A DNA stretch of 64,000 bases from Azotosporobacter soli (GCF_030542965.1 NZ_JAUAOA010000003.1:186001-250000); one strand, 5' to 3'. Counted from the stretch's first letter, positions 43,351-51,926 are shown. A program made the numbers and translations. Notes: generated by a model not told the origin, from the sequence alone.

Positions 43351-43410
43351 GAAAAGACGGCATGATGGTTTTTGTTGTAATTACAATAAAAACCATCATG
43401 CCGTCTTTTC
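43351..43410 (-). terminator. Terminator of ywbE, unusually long perfect stem
   Basis: 23-bp perfect arms (43351-43373 with 43388-43410) and an inner TTGTAATTACAA palindrome, so nearly the whole 60 bp is self-complementary. It sits 1 bp from the ywbE stop. Confidence 0.85.
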
Positions 43411-43411
43411 T

Positions 43412-43606
43412 TTAGCCTATTATCTCTTGTACGCGACCAATAATGCCGCTTTCCAGTCTTACCTTAATGCCGCGGTGATGCACCGGACTCTTGGTCAGCA
43501 GGTCTTTGACGATGCCTTCCGTCAGCGCACCCGTGCGCTGATCCTGTTTTTGCACCACTTTTACGCGTGTGCCCGGTTTGATGTTCTTTCGTTCGGTTCC
43601 ATTCAT
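43412..43606 (-). CDS. ywbE: YwbE family protein
   Basis: 64-residue protein of the YwbE family (DUF2196), function unknown. The whole length matches the family pattern: 'IKPGTRVKVVQKQDQRTGAL' (about 9-28), 'EGIVKDLLTKSP' and 'HHRGIKVRLESGIIGRVQ' (about 42-59). The fold is probably a small SH3-like beta barrel. The start follows AGAGGC. It is a single-gene unit ended by a long perfect hairpin. Confidence 0.9.
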   Translation of the reverse strand: MNGTERKNIKPGTRVKVVQKQDQRTGALTEGIVKDLLTKSPVHHRGIKVRLESGIIGRVQEIIG

Positions 43607-43662
43607 CGTAGTTGCCTCTTTCTTTTTCTTCAGTATAGATGATTGACGGCAAAAAGCAATGC

Positions 43663-46152
43663 CTATCCCTTATCCATTTTCGCCTTGACGCGATGCGTCG
43701 CCTGCGCCAAAAGTGGATTTTCGGGCCAGTAATGTTTGGGATAACGTCCCTGCAGGTCTTTTTTCACTTCGAAATACGTATCGCGCCAAAAATTCGCCAG
43801 ATCACGCGTCACTTGCACTGGCCGTCGCGCAGGCGACAGAAGATGCAAGAGCAGCGGTACGCGCCCATCGCAGATACGCGGCGTTTCACTGAGGCCGAAC
43901 ATTTCCTGCAAGCGCACGGCCAGCACCGGTTCCTCGGGATTCGCATAATCGATTGCCACGCGCTGACCGCTTGGCACCACGACATGTGTCGGCGCCGCTT
44001 TCTCGAGCGCATTGCGCTGTTGCCAGCTTAGACGGCTGCACAACACGTCAAGCCAATCCACCTTTTTCAATCCATCCCAGTTCGTGATCTCATAAAGATA
44101 CGGTCCCAGCCATTCGGCAAGATTTTCCCGCAGTGCCCTATCGGAAGCATCCGGCCAGACATCGTCCTGGCAATGCAGAAACTGCAGGCGTTGGCGCAAA
44201 GAGTGCGCCTGGCTGCTCCAGGGCAGGCATTCGACGCCTTCGTGGAGAATGCCCGCCAGCATCGCCGCTTTGACCGCTGCTGCATCCGGCTCTGCCAGCG
44301 GCGTTTCCTGCAAAACCAGTTCGCCGAGCAGTTCGCGCTGCCAGCTTTGCACCGCTCTTGTCTCTTTCTTCCAAGCCACGCACCGTTCTGTGCGCAGCAA
44401 AGCTGCGCATTCACGGCGCAGCTCCTCCAACTTCAGCGGCGCCGCCAGATAGATGCGCGAATCGCTGCCCTGATCATCGAGTTCTGCCGCAACCAGATAC
44501 GGTTCCTCTGCCAGTGCCTGAACGCCGCGCAAATAAGCGCCGCGTCCATTGCTGAGCAAAAAACGCCCATTGCCCCTGTTTTGCGCGATCCGATCCGGGT
44601 AGGCCAAGGCCAGCAAACTGCCGCAACAATCCGCCGTGACGTCCGCTTCTTTTTTTAGCCGCAAACGTCGCTGCCACACATGGCTCTCCGCACGGCTGCG
44701 CGCGAGCGAGCCTTCTTCACGCTGCCCGCCTAAAGAAGCGGCTACGCCTTGCAGCGCATCGAGACGCAGTCTAAGATCTGCGCCTTGCTCTACCGGCATC
44801 GCATCGCGATTGCTGAGCAGTGCCGCGAGATCGCAGGCCATACGGCCGAGTCCCCGTTCAGCCGCCGTCAAAATCATGTGCGACAGGCGCGGATGCAGAC
44901 CGATTTCCGCCATCCGGCGGCCATGTTCGCTGAGCCGTCCTTCTGCATCAAACGCACCGAGCAGTCTAAGCAGGCGAACAGCCTGTTCATAAGACGCCTG
45001 CGGCGGCAAATCAAGCCAATCGAGTTCCTCCGGCTGTCGAATCCCCCAGACCGCCAGTTCCAGTGCCAAAGAGGCCAAATCCGTCGCCAAAATTTCCGGC
45101 TTGCTTTGCTCCGGCAAACCTTTTTCCTCGCGTTTCGTCCAAAGGCGATAGCATACGCCCGGCCCCTGCCGTCCCGCACGGCCACGCCGCTGATCGGCAG
45201 CCGCACGCGAAACCGGCAGCGTTTCCAAGCGAGACATTCCGGTACGCGGCGAGAAACGCGAGAGACGCATCAACCCGCTGTCAACGACGATACGCACCCC
45301 TTCTACGGTCAAACTGGTTTCTGCAATTGAGGTCGTCAACACGATTTTACGCCGTCCCGGCGGTGTTTGGCTCAACGCCTGTTCCTGCTGCTTTTGCGGC
45401 AAATTTCCGTGCAGCGGCAATACCGATAATGACTCCGGCAATCCAGCCTGCGCCAGCAGTTGCTGCACACGCCGAATTTCTCCTACGCCCGGCAAGAAGA
45501 CCAAGACATCGCCTTCAGCTTCGCGCAGCGCCCGTTTGATGACGCCGACAAGCGCCGCTTCTTTGCGTCCGACAAGCTCTTTTTCAAGATAATACGTCTC
45601 AACCGGATAACTTCTCCCCTCCGAGACTAAAACGGGCGCCGCATCGAGCAATGCGGCGACCGGCTTGGCCTCAAGCGTCGCCGACATGACGAGGATGCGC
45701 AGTTCCGGGCGCAACAGCGTTTGCGTCTGGCGTGAAAGCGCCAGGCCCAGATCGGCATGCAGGTTCCGTTCATGGAACTCGTCAAAGATAAGCAGGCCTA
45801 CGCCGCTAAGCGCCGGGTCGTTTTGCAGCATGCGCGTTAAGATGCCTTCGGTCACGACTTGAATGCGTGTGGCATCGCCCACCCGGCTGTCAAAACGGAT
45901 ACGGTAGCCGACTCGTCCTCCAACCTCTTCCTGCAGCGAGCGTGCCATAAAACGAGCCGCCGCTTTGGCCGCGAGGCGGCGCGGTTCCAGCATGATGATT
46001 GTCTGTCCGGCCAGCCAGGACTCATGCATCAGTTCTAAAGGCACGCGCGTCGTCTTTCCCGCGCCAGGCGGCGCAATCAAGACGGCGCAGGCGTGGCTTT
46101 GCAAAGCCGCTTTCAGTTGCGGCAAAACATCGGTAATCGGCAAATCGGCCAT
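43663..46152 (-). CDS. hrpB: ATP-dependent helicase HrpB
   Basis: 829-residue DEAH-box (DEAH/RHA) helicase. 'LIAPPGAGKTTRVPLELM' (Walker A), 'LLIFDEFHERNLHADLGLAL' (motif II as DEFH), 'VMSATLEAKPV', 'VLTTSIAETSLTVEGVRIVVDSG' (motif V, spread over about 270-292), 'QRRGRAGRQGPGVCYRLW' (motif VI), then a winged-helix/ratchet region and the HrpB-specific C-terminal part ('RPVQVTRDLANFW', 'RYPKHYWPENPL'). RNA is the likely substrate; the physiological role of HrpB is poorly known. GGGGAG precedes the ATG. Confidence 0.94.
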   Translation of the reverse strand: MADLPITDVLPQLKAALQSHACAVLIAPPGAGKTTRVPLELMHESWLAGQTIIMLEPRRLAAKAAARFMARSLQEEVGGRVGYRIRFDSRVGDATRIQVVTEGILTRMLQNDPALSGVGLLIFDEFHERNLHADLGLALSRQTQTLLRPELRILVMSATLEAKPVAALLDAAPVLVSEGRSYPVETYYLEKELVGRKEAALVGVIKRALREAEGDVLVFLPGVGEIRRVQQLLAQAGLPESLSVLPLHGNLPQKQQEQALSQTPPGRRKIVLTTSIAETSLTVEGVRIVVDSGLMRLSRFSPRTGMSRLETLPVSRAAADQRRGRAGRQGPGVCYRLWTKREEKGLPEQSKPEILATDLASLALELAVWGIRQPEELDWLDLPPQASYEQAVRLLRLLGAFDAEGRLSEHGRRMAEIGLHPRLSHMILTAAERGLGRMACDLAALLSNRDAMPVEQGADLRLRLDALQGVAASLGGQREEGSLARSRAESHVWQRRLRLKKEADVTADCCGSLLALAYPDRIAQNRGNGRFLLSNGRGAYLRGVQALAEEPYLVAAELDDQGSDSRIYLAAPLKLEELRRECAALLRTERCVAWKKETRAVQSWQRELLGELVLQETPLAEPDAAAVKAAMLAGILHEGVECLPWSSQAHSLRQRLQFLHCQDDVWPDASDRALRENLAEWLGPYLYEITNWDGLKKVDWLDVLCSRLSWQQRNALEKAAPTHVVVPSGQRVAIDYANPEEPVLAVRLQEMFGLSETPRICDGRVPLLLHLLSPARRPVQVTRDLANFWRDTYFEVKKDLQGRYPKHYWPENPLLAQATHRVKAKMDKG

Positions 46153-46170
46153 TTCAGCTCCCCTTCTTCT

Positions 46171-46962
46171 CTATCGATCCAGTAAGAATGTTTTCAGTAC
46201 GGCGAAATATTCGCGCAGCGCATAATTCAAATAAAGCAGCGGCCGCGAGCGAACCGCTTCTCCGCTTGCCTCGATGCCGAGCCGCGCCGCAAGATATTGC
46301 GCCCGGAATTGATGATAATCGCTAGTGATGATGACCAGACTTCCGTCCCAATCCGCCCGCTCCTGCAAAAGGATTTTGCTGTAACGCAGATTTTCCCAAG
46401 TCGTCGTCGAACGGTTTTCCATGATGATCCGTTCGGCTGCAACGCCGCGTTCGATCAGATAGCGCCGCATCACTTCCGCTTCCGTATATTGCTTGCCGCG
46501 CCCCAAGCCACCGGATACGACTGTTGTCGCCTCCGGATGCGCGTGCAGGTATTGAACCGCTTTTTCCAGCCGTCCTCTCAGCGTCACGCTTGGCTGGTCG
46601 CCGAGTACCGCAGCGCCGAGCACGATTAAAAACGGCCCCTTCGCTTTTGCATCATCGCTTCCGGCTCGATAGATGAACCCCTCTACGATTAACAGCGACG
46701 CCAGAAAAAGAATCACGCCGCTGAAAACTACGCATTGCAAACGATAGAGCAAACGTAAATGCCTCGGATTCTGCTCTGCAAGCGGCGCAAAGAGGCGACT
46801 TGCACCGAGTAACGCCAATCCCAGGCAACCGGTCGCCACTGTGCCGAAGGTAATTCCATATAGCGCCAGCATCAGCAGCAGAGCCAGCAAGATCAGAAAG
46901 ATTCCAGCGCCAGCAAAGATCTTTTTCGTTCTGTGACCTACACTTCTAATTCGGTATTTCAT
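46171..46962 (-). CDS. YdcF/SanA-like membrane protein (DUF218)
   Basis: 263-residue protein with three N-terminal hydrophobic segments (about 15-35, 40-58, 72-95) and a DUF218 domain (about 105-260): 'FLIVLGAAVLGDQPSVTLRGRL', 'VVSGGLGRGKQYTEAEVMRRYL', 'IIMENRSTTTWENLRYS' and 'IITSDYHQFRAQYLA' match ElyC/SanA/YdcF proteins linked to envelope (peptidoglycan or lipid-carrier) maintenance. The enzymatic role is unproven. It is encoded 18 bp before hrpB on the same strand. The start has a weak ribosome site and lies just after a 9-bp inverted repeat. Confidence 0.88.
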   Translation of the reverse strand: MKYRIRSVGHRTKKIFAGAGIFLILLALLLMLALYGITFGTVATGCLGLALLGASRLFAPLAEQNPRHLRLLYRLQCVVFSGVILFLASLLIVEGFIYRAGSDDAKAKGPFLIVLGAAVLGDQPSVTLRGRLEKAVQYLHAHPEATTVVSGGLGRGKQYTEAEVMRRYLIERGVAAERIIMENRSTTTWENLRYSKILLQERADWDGSLVIITSDYHQFRAQYLAARLGIEASGEAVRSRPLLYLNYALREYFAVLKTFLLDR

Positions 46963-46966
46963 CTTT

Positions 46967-47016
46967 CATGTTCAGTATGTGGCAAGCGATTAAGCTCCAA
47001 ATACACTGAACATACA
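46967..47016. repeat. Spaced inverted repeat upstream of the YdcF-like gene
   Basis: ATGTTCAGT (about 46968-46976) and ACTGAACAT (about 47005-47013) are perfect complements about 28 bp apart in the leader. They could be two half-sites of a regulator or a hairpin that hides the weak ribosome site. Confidence 0.45.
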
Positions 47017-47054
47017 CTTCCCTTCGCTTATAAGATTGTTAATTTCAAAAAAGA

Positions 47055-47096
47055 AAAAGCTGCAGGACCCTACTGTCCTGCAGCTCCATTTTACTC
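47055..47096 (-). terminator. Terminator of the SDR gene
   Basis: AGCTGCAGGAC / GTCCTGCAGCT arms followed by TTTTTC and further Ts on the minus strand. Confidence 0.8.
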
Positions 47097-47873
47097 TTTT
47101 TTCTTACGATGGACAACTCCGCCTGTGGCCTGGTGCGTCGGCGTAACGGTGACTTCACAGATTTGCACATGCGGCGGAACCATGGCCGTGTAAAGCACCA
47201 CATCGGCAATATCTTCAGCCACCAACGGCTGAAGCCCTTCATAGACGCTATCCGCTTTCGCCTGATCGCCCTGGAAACGGATCACGCTGAAATTCGTCTC
47301 GACCATGCCCGGTTGAATGTTCGTGACCCGGATCGGCTGATCCACGACATCCATGCGCAGCCCGTCGCTGATGAACTTTACGGCGGCTTTTGTCGCGCAG
47401 TATACGCCCCCTCCGGCATAGGCATGAATCCCCGCAGTCGAACCGATATTGATAACCTGGCCATTCGTCTGATTTTCAATCATGATCGGCACGACTTTAC
47501 GCGTCAGGTACAACAGGCCTTTGACGTTGGTATCGAGCATCACATCCCAGTCCTCGGCATCGCCTTCGTGCAACTTTTCCAGTCCCAAAGCAAGGCCGGC
47601 ATTGTTGACTAAGATATCGATCTTTCGCCATTCCGCAGGCAGGTTGTCGACTAGCGCGCCGACCGCAACACGATCGCGCACATCGAGTTTATCGACCATG
47701 ACCTTTACGCCATGCTCGCTGCGCAGCGCCGCCGCGATTTCATTCAGCTTGGTCAGATTGCGTGCGAGCAGGATCAGATTCGCTCCGGCTGCGGCGAAGC
47801 GCTCTGCGCAGGCCCGCCCGATCCCGCTGCTCGCGCCGCTGATCAAAACGATTTTATTCTTCAATGCTACCAT
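47091..47873 (-). CDS. Short-chain dehydrogenase/reductase
   Basis: 260-residue classical SDR. 'VLISGASSGIGRACAERFA' gives the TGxxxGxG cofactor loop, with 'ARNLTKLNE' after beta2 suggesting NADP(H). 'ILVNNAGLALG' (about 84-94), the catalytic Ser in 'NIGSTAGIHAY' (about 141), and Tyr/Lys in 'GVYCATKAAVKF' (about 155-159) are complete. The overall pattern resembles YdfG-type 3-hydroxy-acid dehydrogenases. The ATG at 47873 follows GGAGG by eight bases. Substrate unknown. Confidence 0.9.
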   Translation of the reverse strand: MVALKNKIVLISGASSGIGRACAERFAAAGANLILLARNLTKLNEIAAALRSEHGVKVMVDKLDVRDRVAVGALVDNLPAEWRKIDILVNNAGLALGLEKLHEGDAEDWDVMLDTNVKGLLYLTRKVVPIMIENQTNGQVINIGSTAGIHAYAGGGVYCATKAAVKFISDGLRMDVVDQPIRVTNIQPGMVETNFSVIRFQGDQAKADSVYEGLQPLVAEDIADVVLYTAMVPPHVQICEVTVTPTHQATGGVVHRKKKE

Positions 47874-47988
47874 AGAAGTGACCTCCTTCATTTGCAAAAC
47901 TCAATTACGCTTGTTCCCTCTTTTCAATTCTCCGCGCAAAAGCCAAACCCTGCTGCGCTTTTTTTATTTCGCCGCGTCTCTTTCAGCT

Positions 47989-48912
47989 TCATTCAGCAAA
48001 CAGAGTCCGCCATAAGTAAAGCGTCGCATACGCTTCCCAGCCCTGCCAGGAAAGCGCCCATTCACGCAGTTCTTTCTCGCTCGGTTTTTCGCTGCGCCCC
48101 AGAATCGTCTTCACGGCGTTCTGCACGCCGGCGTCGCCGACCGGAAATGCATCCGGCTGCAGCAGCGCTTTCATGAGCACATAATCCGCGGTCCATTGCC
48201 CAACGCCCTTAAACTGCATCAAACGTTTTGCCATAGCGCTTGTATCTGCTTCGTGCAGCAACGCTTCTTTGTTCAGCTCGCCCTGCGTGATCGCCTGCGC
48301 AATGCCGATCAGATATCCCGCCTTCGCGCGCGATAATTTAAGCGGCGTTAAATCATCCAGCGATAATTTGGCAATCAACGCCGGCAACGGAAAGAGCCAG
48401 TGCTTTTCTTCCTGCCAGAGAATAAAGCTGCCAAACGTCTCGACAAAGCGGTTTTTCAACGTATAGGCAAAGGAAATATTGACTTGCTGGCCGATGATGC
48501 TCCAACAAAGCGCCTCGAATAGGTCCGGCAACGCGAAAATTCGCAAGCCGCGATACTTTTTTACGCTTGCGCCGAGCAGAGGATCCTTCTCCGCAATCCG
48601 GTAAAACGGCGTTATATCGCGCTTCAGATCCAGCCAGTCGCTGACGAACGCCGCAAGCTGTCGTCGTTCCGTCTGCGTCGGTTCCCCGTTCAGACAGCGC
48701 ACGACAAGCTCGCCCTGCCGCGCAGGCCGAACCGTAATCAGCCAGCTGAAATTGCCGAAATCGACAGCCCTCTCCAACTGTCCCTCCCTGTATCGGTACA
48801 GGCAGTCAGGCGGATAATGACGCAAAAAATCCATCTGTTGACGCCACTCGTAACTCGGCGCCGTTTTGATGCAAAACTCACGCTGCGCCGCATTCCAGCT
48901 TAACTCCTTCAT
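47989..48912 (-). CDS. alkA: DNA-3-methyladenine glycosylase II (AlkA)
   Basis: 307-residue base-excision glycosylase removing alkylated bases. The N-terminal AlkA-type domain (about 1-110) precedes a helix-hairpin-helix-GPD core: 'CWSIIGQQVNISFAYTLKNR' (about 135-154), HhH 'LMQFKGVGQWTADYVLMKAL' (about 232-251) and the catalytic Asp in 'FPVGDAGVQNAV' (about 260). The start overlaps the ogt stop by four bases (ATGA). It is the third gene of an Ada-Ogt-AlkA alkylation-repair operon. Confidence 0.92.
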   Translation of the reverse strand: MKELSWNAAQREFCIKTAPSYEWRQQMDFLRHYPPDCLYRYREGQLERAVDFGNFSWLITVRPARQGELVVRCLNGEPTQTERRQLAAFVSDWLDLKRDITPFYRIAEKDPLLGASVKKYRGLRIFALPDLFEALCWSIIGQQVNISFAYTLKNRFVETFGSFILWQEEKHWLFPLPALIAKLSLDDLTPLKLSRAKAGYLIGIAQAITQGELNKEALLHEADTSAMAKRLMQFKGVGQWTADYVLMKALLQPDAFPVGDAGVQNAVKTILGRSEKPSEKELREWALSWQGWEAYATLYLWRTLFAE

Positions 48913-49388
48913 TCGCCCTGCTCCAGACGCAGCAAATATTCTTTAAACGTTACGCCAAACTCTTTATAGCCGACCATCTTCCCATTTTTCCCGATGACGC
49001 GATGACAGGGAATCAGGATCGGCAACGGATTTTTATTATTGGCCATGCCGACAGCGCGGCAAGCCTTGGGTCGATCAAGTTGAGCGGCGATCTCGCTATA
49101 GGAGCGTACCTCTCCATAGGGAATGGCAGCGACCGCAGCCCAGACGCGGCAGAAAAAATCTGTGCCGTCTGCCTTCAGCGCAACAGAAAACTCCCTGCGT
49201 TGTCCTTGAAAATATTCCTTTAACTGCTCAATGACTTCGCGGCAGGCTTCTTTGTCATGCGGACAATTCTTCTCCGTCTGATAGACCTGCCACTCCCGCT
49301 CGCCCAAAAGAATTTTTTCCACCACACCTTCATTGACGATTGTATAAATACGCCCACCCGCTGATTCCAGAAAATCATATGCAATCAT
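48909..49388 (-). CDS. ogt: Methylated-DNA-protein-cysteine methyltransferase
   Basis: 159-residue suicide enzyme taking methyl groups from O6-methylguanine. The acceptor Cys128 sits in 'ILIPCHRVIGKNG'; upstream 'IPYGEVRSYSEIAAQL' is the conserved helix-turn-helix approach and 'RAVGMANNKNPLPI' the Asn-hinge. The start codon immediately follows the stop of the Ada-type gene (TAA ATG), and its end overlaps alkA, so the three are tightly coupled. Confidence 0.94.
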   Translation of the reverse strand: MIAYDFLESAGGRIYTIVNEGVVEKILLGEREWQVYQTEKNCPHDKEACREVIEQLKEYFQGQRREFSVALKADGTDFFCRVWAAVAAIPYGEVRSYSEIAAQLDRPKACRAVGMANNKNPLPILIPCHRVIGKNGKMVGYKEFGVTFKEYLLRLEQGE

Positions 49389-49967
49389 TTATTCCATCCC
49401 TTCTTCCGTCTCGCGGCATAATTGGCGATAAGCACGGGGCGAACAGGCCATTTGGCGTCGAAAAGCCGCATAAAATCCGGAAAGACTACGAAAGCCGACC
49501 GCAAAGGCGATTCGCGTATTGTCGAGCATGCTTTCCGCTAACAGCACCGTCGCCTGCGTAATCCTGACGCGGCGCAAATATTCCGCCGGCGTTTCTCCTT
49601 TTGCCTTCTTGAACAGACGCTGAAAATGAAACGCGCTGCTGCCGAGCCGCCCCGGCAATGTTTCCGCCAAGCCTTCCCGGTCAAATTCGAGGCTGATAAT
49701 CCGGCAGGCCGCCTCGATCAGCTCCTCTTCCGGCGAGTAAACGCCGTTCACTTCCGGTCGGCAACGCTTGCAGGGCCGGTAACCGGCTTTTTCCGCTTCG
49801 ACAGCACTGAGAAAATAAACCGCATTCTCCCTCTTCGGCAACTTGGAATGACAGGAAGGCCGGCAATATATTTTCGTCGTTGTCACGCCGTAATAAAATC
49901 GTCCGTCATAATGTTCGTCGCCTGCGACAACCGCCTGCCACATGACACCGCTCGAAAAATTTTCCAT
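49389..49967 (-). CDS. adaA: Ada-type methylphosphotriester acceptor and AraC activator
   Basis: 192-residue AdaA-like protein: an N-terminal zinc domain with Cys35, Cys39, Cys66 and Cys69 (Cys35 corresponds to the methyl-accepting Cys38 of E. coli Ada), joined to an AraC-type double HTH ('SSAFHFQRLFKKAKGETPAE', 'VGFRSLSGFYAAFRRQ'). Methyl transfer from DNA phosphotriesters should switch it into an activator of its own operon with ogt and alkA. I prefer the ATG at 49967, with GGGGAG 11 bases upstream; one at 49988 adds seven residues. Confidence 0.92.
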   Translation of the reverse strand: MENFSSGVMWQAVVAGDEHYDGRFYYGVTTTKIYCRPSCHSKLPKRENAVYFLSAVEAEKAGYRPCKRCRPEVNGVYSPEEELIEAACRIISLEFDREGLAETLPGRLGSSAFHFQRLFKKAKGETPAEYLRRVRITQATVLLAESMLDNTRIAFAVGFRSLSGFYAAFRRQMACSPRAYRQLCRETEEGME

Positions 49968-50053
49968 CTCCCGTCTCACTCCCCACAAGCTTCTATACCG
50001 CTATCCTATCACATTCTACGCGCAATTTCGTCCGAAAATTTGCGTTTCAATTT

Positions 50054-50113
50054 TTCGCTAAAAAGAGCAGCGCAGGACAGGTCAAAAACCTGTCTTGCAC
50101 TGCTCTCTTTAGC
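50054..50113 (-). terminator. Terminator of the glyoxalase-like gene
   Basis: Long imperfect stem: outer CGCTAAA.AGAGCAG / CTGCTCT.TTTAGCG, inner GGACAGGT / CCTGTC, just past the stop. Confidence 0.75.
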
Positions 50114-50127
50114 GTAGGATTTTTTTC

Positions 50128-50496
50128 TTACCCTCTTCCGTCAGGTAAGATTTCCAGCCAGTAGCCGTCCGGATCGGCAATGAAATAAATCCCCATCGCC
50201 TTATTTTCATAGCAAATGCAGCCCATCTTTTTGTGCAGTGCATAAGCCGCGTCAAAATCATCTACCGTAAAAGCGATGTGAAATTCATTTTCGCCCAGAT
50301 TATACGCTTCGCTTCGCGCATGCAAGTGCGTCAGTTCGAGTTTGTGCGGCGTTTGTCCATCGCCAAGAAAGACCAGCGTAAAATCCTCCTTTTCCATGCG
50401 GCGGACTTCCTTTAGTCCTAAGGCTTCCTGATAAAACACCAGGCTTTTTGCCAGATTCAAGACATTCAAGTTATTGTGCACAAATTTGAAATTCAT
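50128..50496 (-). CDS. Glyoxalase I-like VOC protein
   Basis: 122-residue vicinal-oxygen-chelate protein. Two beta-alpha-beta-beta-beta halves and metal ligands His7 ('FKFVHNNLNV'), Glu ('HKLELTH', about 56), His ('NEFHIAFTVDD', about 74) and Glu ('YWLEILPD', about 117) follow the lactoylglutathione lyase pattern. It may detoxify methylglyoxal, using a thiol other than glutathione if this bacterium lacks it. The ATG at 50496 follows AAAGGGGGCG. It is divergent from the GNAT gene. Confidence 0.85.
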   Translation of the reverse strand: MNFKFVHNNLNVLNLAKSLVFYQEALGLKEVRRMEKEDFTLVFLGDGQTPHKLELTHLHARSEAYNLGENEFHIAFTVDDFDAAYALHKKMGCICYENKAMGIYFIADPDGYWLEILPDGRG

Positions 50497-50636
50497 TCTT
50501 GCGCCCCCTTTATTTTCCGTCATTTGTCTTCTGGATAAATAATATCATTAATTTTGTCAACGCTCAATTGACATTAACTATTTTTAGTTTTACAATTGTA
50601 GTTAATTTTGCATCTTTTTTACAAGGAGTTGTAAGC

Positions 50637-51143
50637 ATGGAAATGAAAATCCGACCTGTTTGTCTGGCTGACGCTGCTGCCATTCACGAATTGCGGCACC
50701 AGCCAGGCGTATTGGAAACCGTACTCAGCATTCCCGGCGAGCGAATCACGGACACAGAAGCCTTTTTAGCCGGTTTGAGCGAGCACGACTATCTGCTTGT
50801 CGCGGTACTGCAAAACGGCGCGCAAGAAAAAGTCATCGGCCTATGCGGCCTGCAGCGCAACCGGCGAGCACGTCAACTGCACAGCGCCGTACTCGGCATC
50901 ATGGTCGATGCCGAGCAGCAGGGAAAAGGCGTCGGACGTGCCTTGCTGCGCGAAATCCTGACTCTGGCCGACCAATGGCTGATGCTGTTGCGCGTAGAGC
51001 TAAACGTCTTTACCGACAACAAACGCGCCATCGCCTTATATGAATCGATGGGCTTTTCCATCGAAGGTACGCGCAAATATGCCGCGATCAAGAACGGGGC
51101 TTACGCCGATGAACATCTGATGGCCCGCTACTGCCTCTCTTAG
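50637..51143 (+). CDS. GNAT N-acetyltransferase (RimJ/PhnO-like)
   Basis: 168-residue acetyltransferase. 'KIRPVCLADAAAIHELRHQP' starts the fold, the acetyl-CoA loop is 'QQGKGVGRALLREIL' (about 96-110), and 'LNVFTDNKRAIALYESMGF' with 'EGTRKYAAIKNGAYADEHLM' ends it, a pattern close to RimJ/SpeG-like enzymes acting on amines or protein N-termini. AAGGAG precedes the ATG at 50637. It is monocistronic, followed by a terminator. Confidence 0.87.
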   Translation: MEMKIRPVCLADAAAIHELRHQPGVLETVLSIPGERITDTEAFLAGLSEHDYLLVAVLQNGAQEKVIGLCGLQRNRRARQLHSAVLGIMVDAEQQGKGVGRALLREILTLADQWLMLLRVELNVFTDNKRAIALYESMGFSIEGTRKYAAIKNGAYADEHLMARYCLS

Positions 51144-51148
51144 ACTGT

Positions 51149-51185
51149 AAAAGCACCCTGCGCCTCACGGCAAAGGGTGCTTTTC
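51149..51185 (+). terminator. Terminator between GNAT and cheW
   Basis: AAAAGCACCCT / AGGGTGCTTTT arms with T and A runs; it can serve both convergent genes. Confidence 0.8.
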
Positions 51186-51197
51186 GTATGAAGTTCA

Positions 51198-51647
51198 TCA
51201 CCCCGCGTCCTGCAAACGCACAAGCCCCATCGAGGCAAATAGTCGTTCCACATCGAGCAGAATGATTAACCGCTCCCCATCCTTGCCAATGCCTAGGATG
51301 ACGTCATTCAGCATTTCCACTTCACTCGTCACGCTTTCAATATTCGCCTCTTCCAACCAACGCACTTCGGAAACAGCATCCACGATCACCGCTAAATCCT
51401 TGCCGGATGCCTCCAGCAGCAACGCCCGGCGATTCTCACTCTGCTCGGCACAGGCCAGTCCCATTTTTTTTGCCAGATCCACAACGGTAATGATCTTGCC
51501 GCGCAGATTGACAATCCCTTCCACGTACTCCGGAACATTCGGAATTCGGGTCGCCCCCTGGTAACGAATGATCTCTCGAACCTGGGAAATGTCCACCGCA
51601 TATTCTTCTTTGCCCAGACTGAATACAACCACTTGCTCTTGGCTCAT
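51198..51647 (-). CDS. cheW: CheW chemotaxis coupling protein
   Basis: 149-residue adaptor linking chemoreceptors to the CheA kinase. 'VVVFSLGKEEYAVDISQVREI' spread over about 5-25, 'YVEGIVNLRGKIITVVDLAKK' (about 42-62) and 'VDAVSEVRWLEE' are the hallmark strands of the two SH3-like subdomains. The ATG at 51647 follows AAAGGAG by nine bases. No other chemotaxis genes are nearby, so it is an orphan copy. Confidence 0.92.
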   Translation of the reverse strand: MSQEQVVVFSLGKEEYAVDISQVREIIRYQGATRIPNVPEYVEGIVNLRGKIITVVDLAKKMGLACAEQSENRRALLLEASGKDLAVIVDAVSEVRWLEEANIESVTSEVEMLNDVILGIGKDGERLIILLDVERLFASMGLVRLQDAG

Positions 51648-51741
51648 CGCGGACAACTCCTTTCTAGAAGTTCCCCCTTCTGCCTGGTTGAGCCCGGTTC
51701 AGTCTCGAATTGTCCAATCCCTTTTGCTTTTCCCCGCTTCC

Positions 51742-51747
51742 ATTATA
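51742..51747 (-). promoter_or_regulatory. Putative -10 box of cheW
   Basis: Perfect TATAAT about 95 bp before the cheW start in an AT-rich stretch; the -35 region is weak. Confidence 0.35.
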
Positions 51748-51773
51748 TCATATTTTACATTTTTTAACATTCA

Positions 51774-51926
51774 TTATTGAACCTTCGTTTCAAACATAGC
51801 CTTGGTAATCCATTTCCAAAAAACGGAGCCGCATCGGTTACAGCAATACAAATTCCAACCCAAATGTACCGTTCCTTCCACTACATGAGCTCGTCCGCCG
51901 CATTCGTGTCTGATGATTGAAAACAT
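51774..51926 (-). CDS. Possible small zinc-ribbon-like ORF (perhaps remnant)
   Basis: In the 442-bp gap between cheW and the TauE/SafE gene the only protein-like frame is this 50-codon one. It includes 'HECGGRAHVVEG' and 'LYCCNRCGSVFWKW', a Cys pattern like a small zinc ribbon. The same frame stays open 90 bases further upstream (to 52016) with protein-like composition but no ATG/GTG/TTG, so the true start may be lost or non-canonical. No clear ribosome site precedes the ATG at 51926. It may be a decayed gene. Confidence 0.35.
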   Translation of the reverse strand: MFSIIRHECGGRAHVVEGTVHLGWNLYCCNRCGSVFWKWITKAMFETKVQ

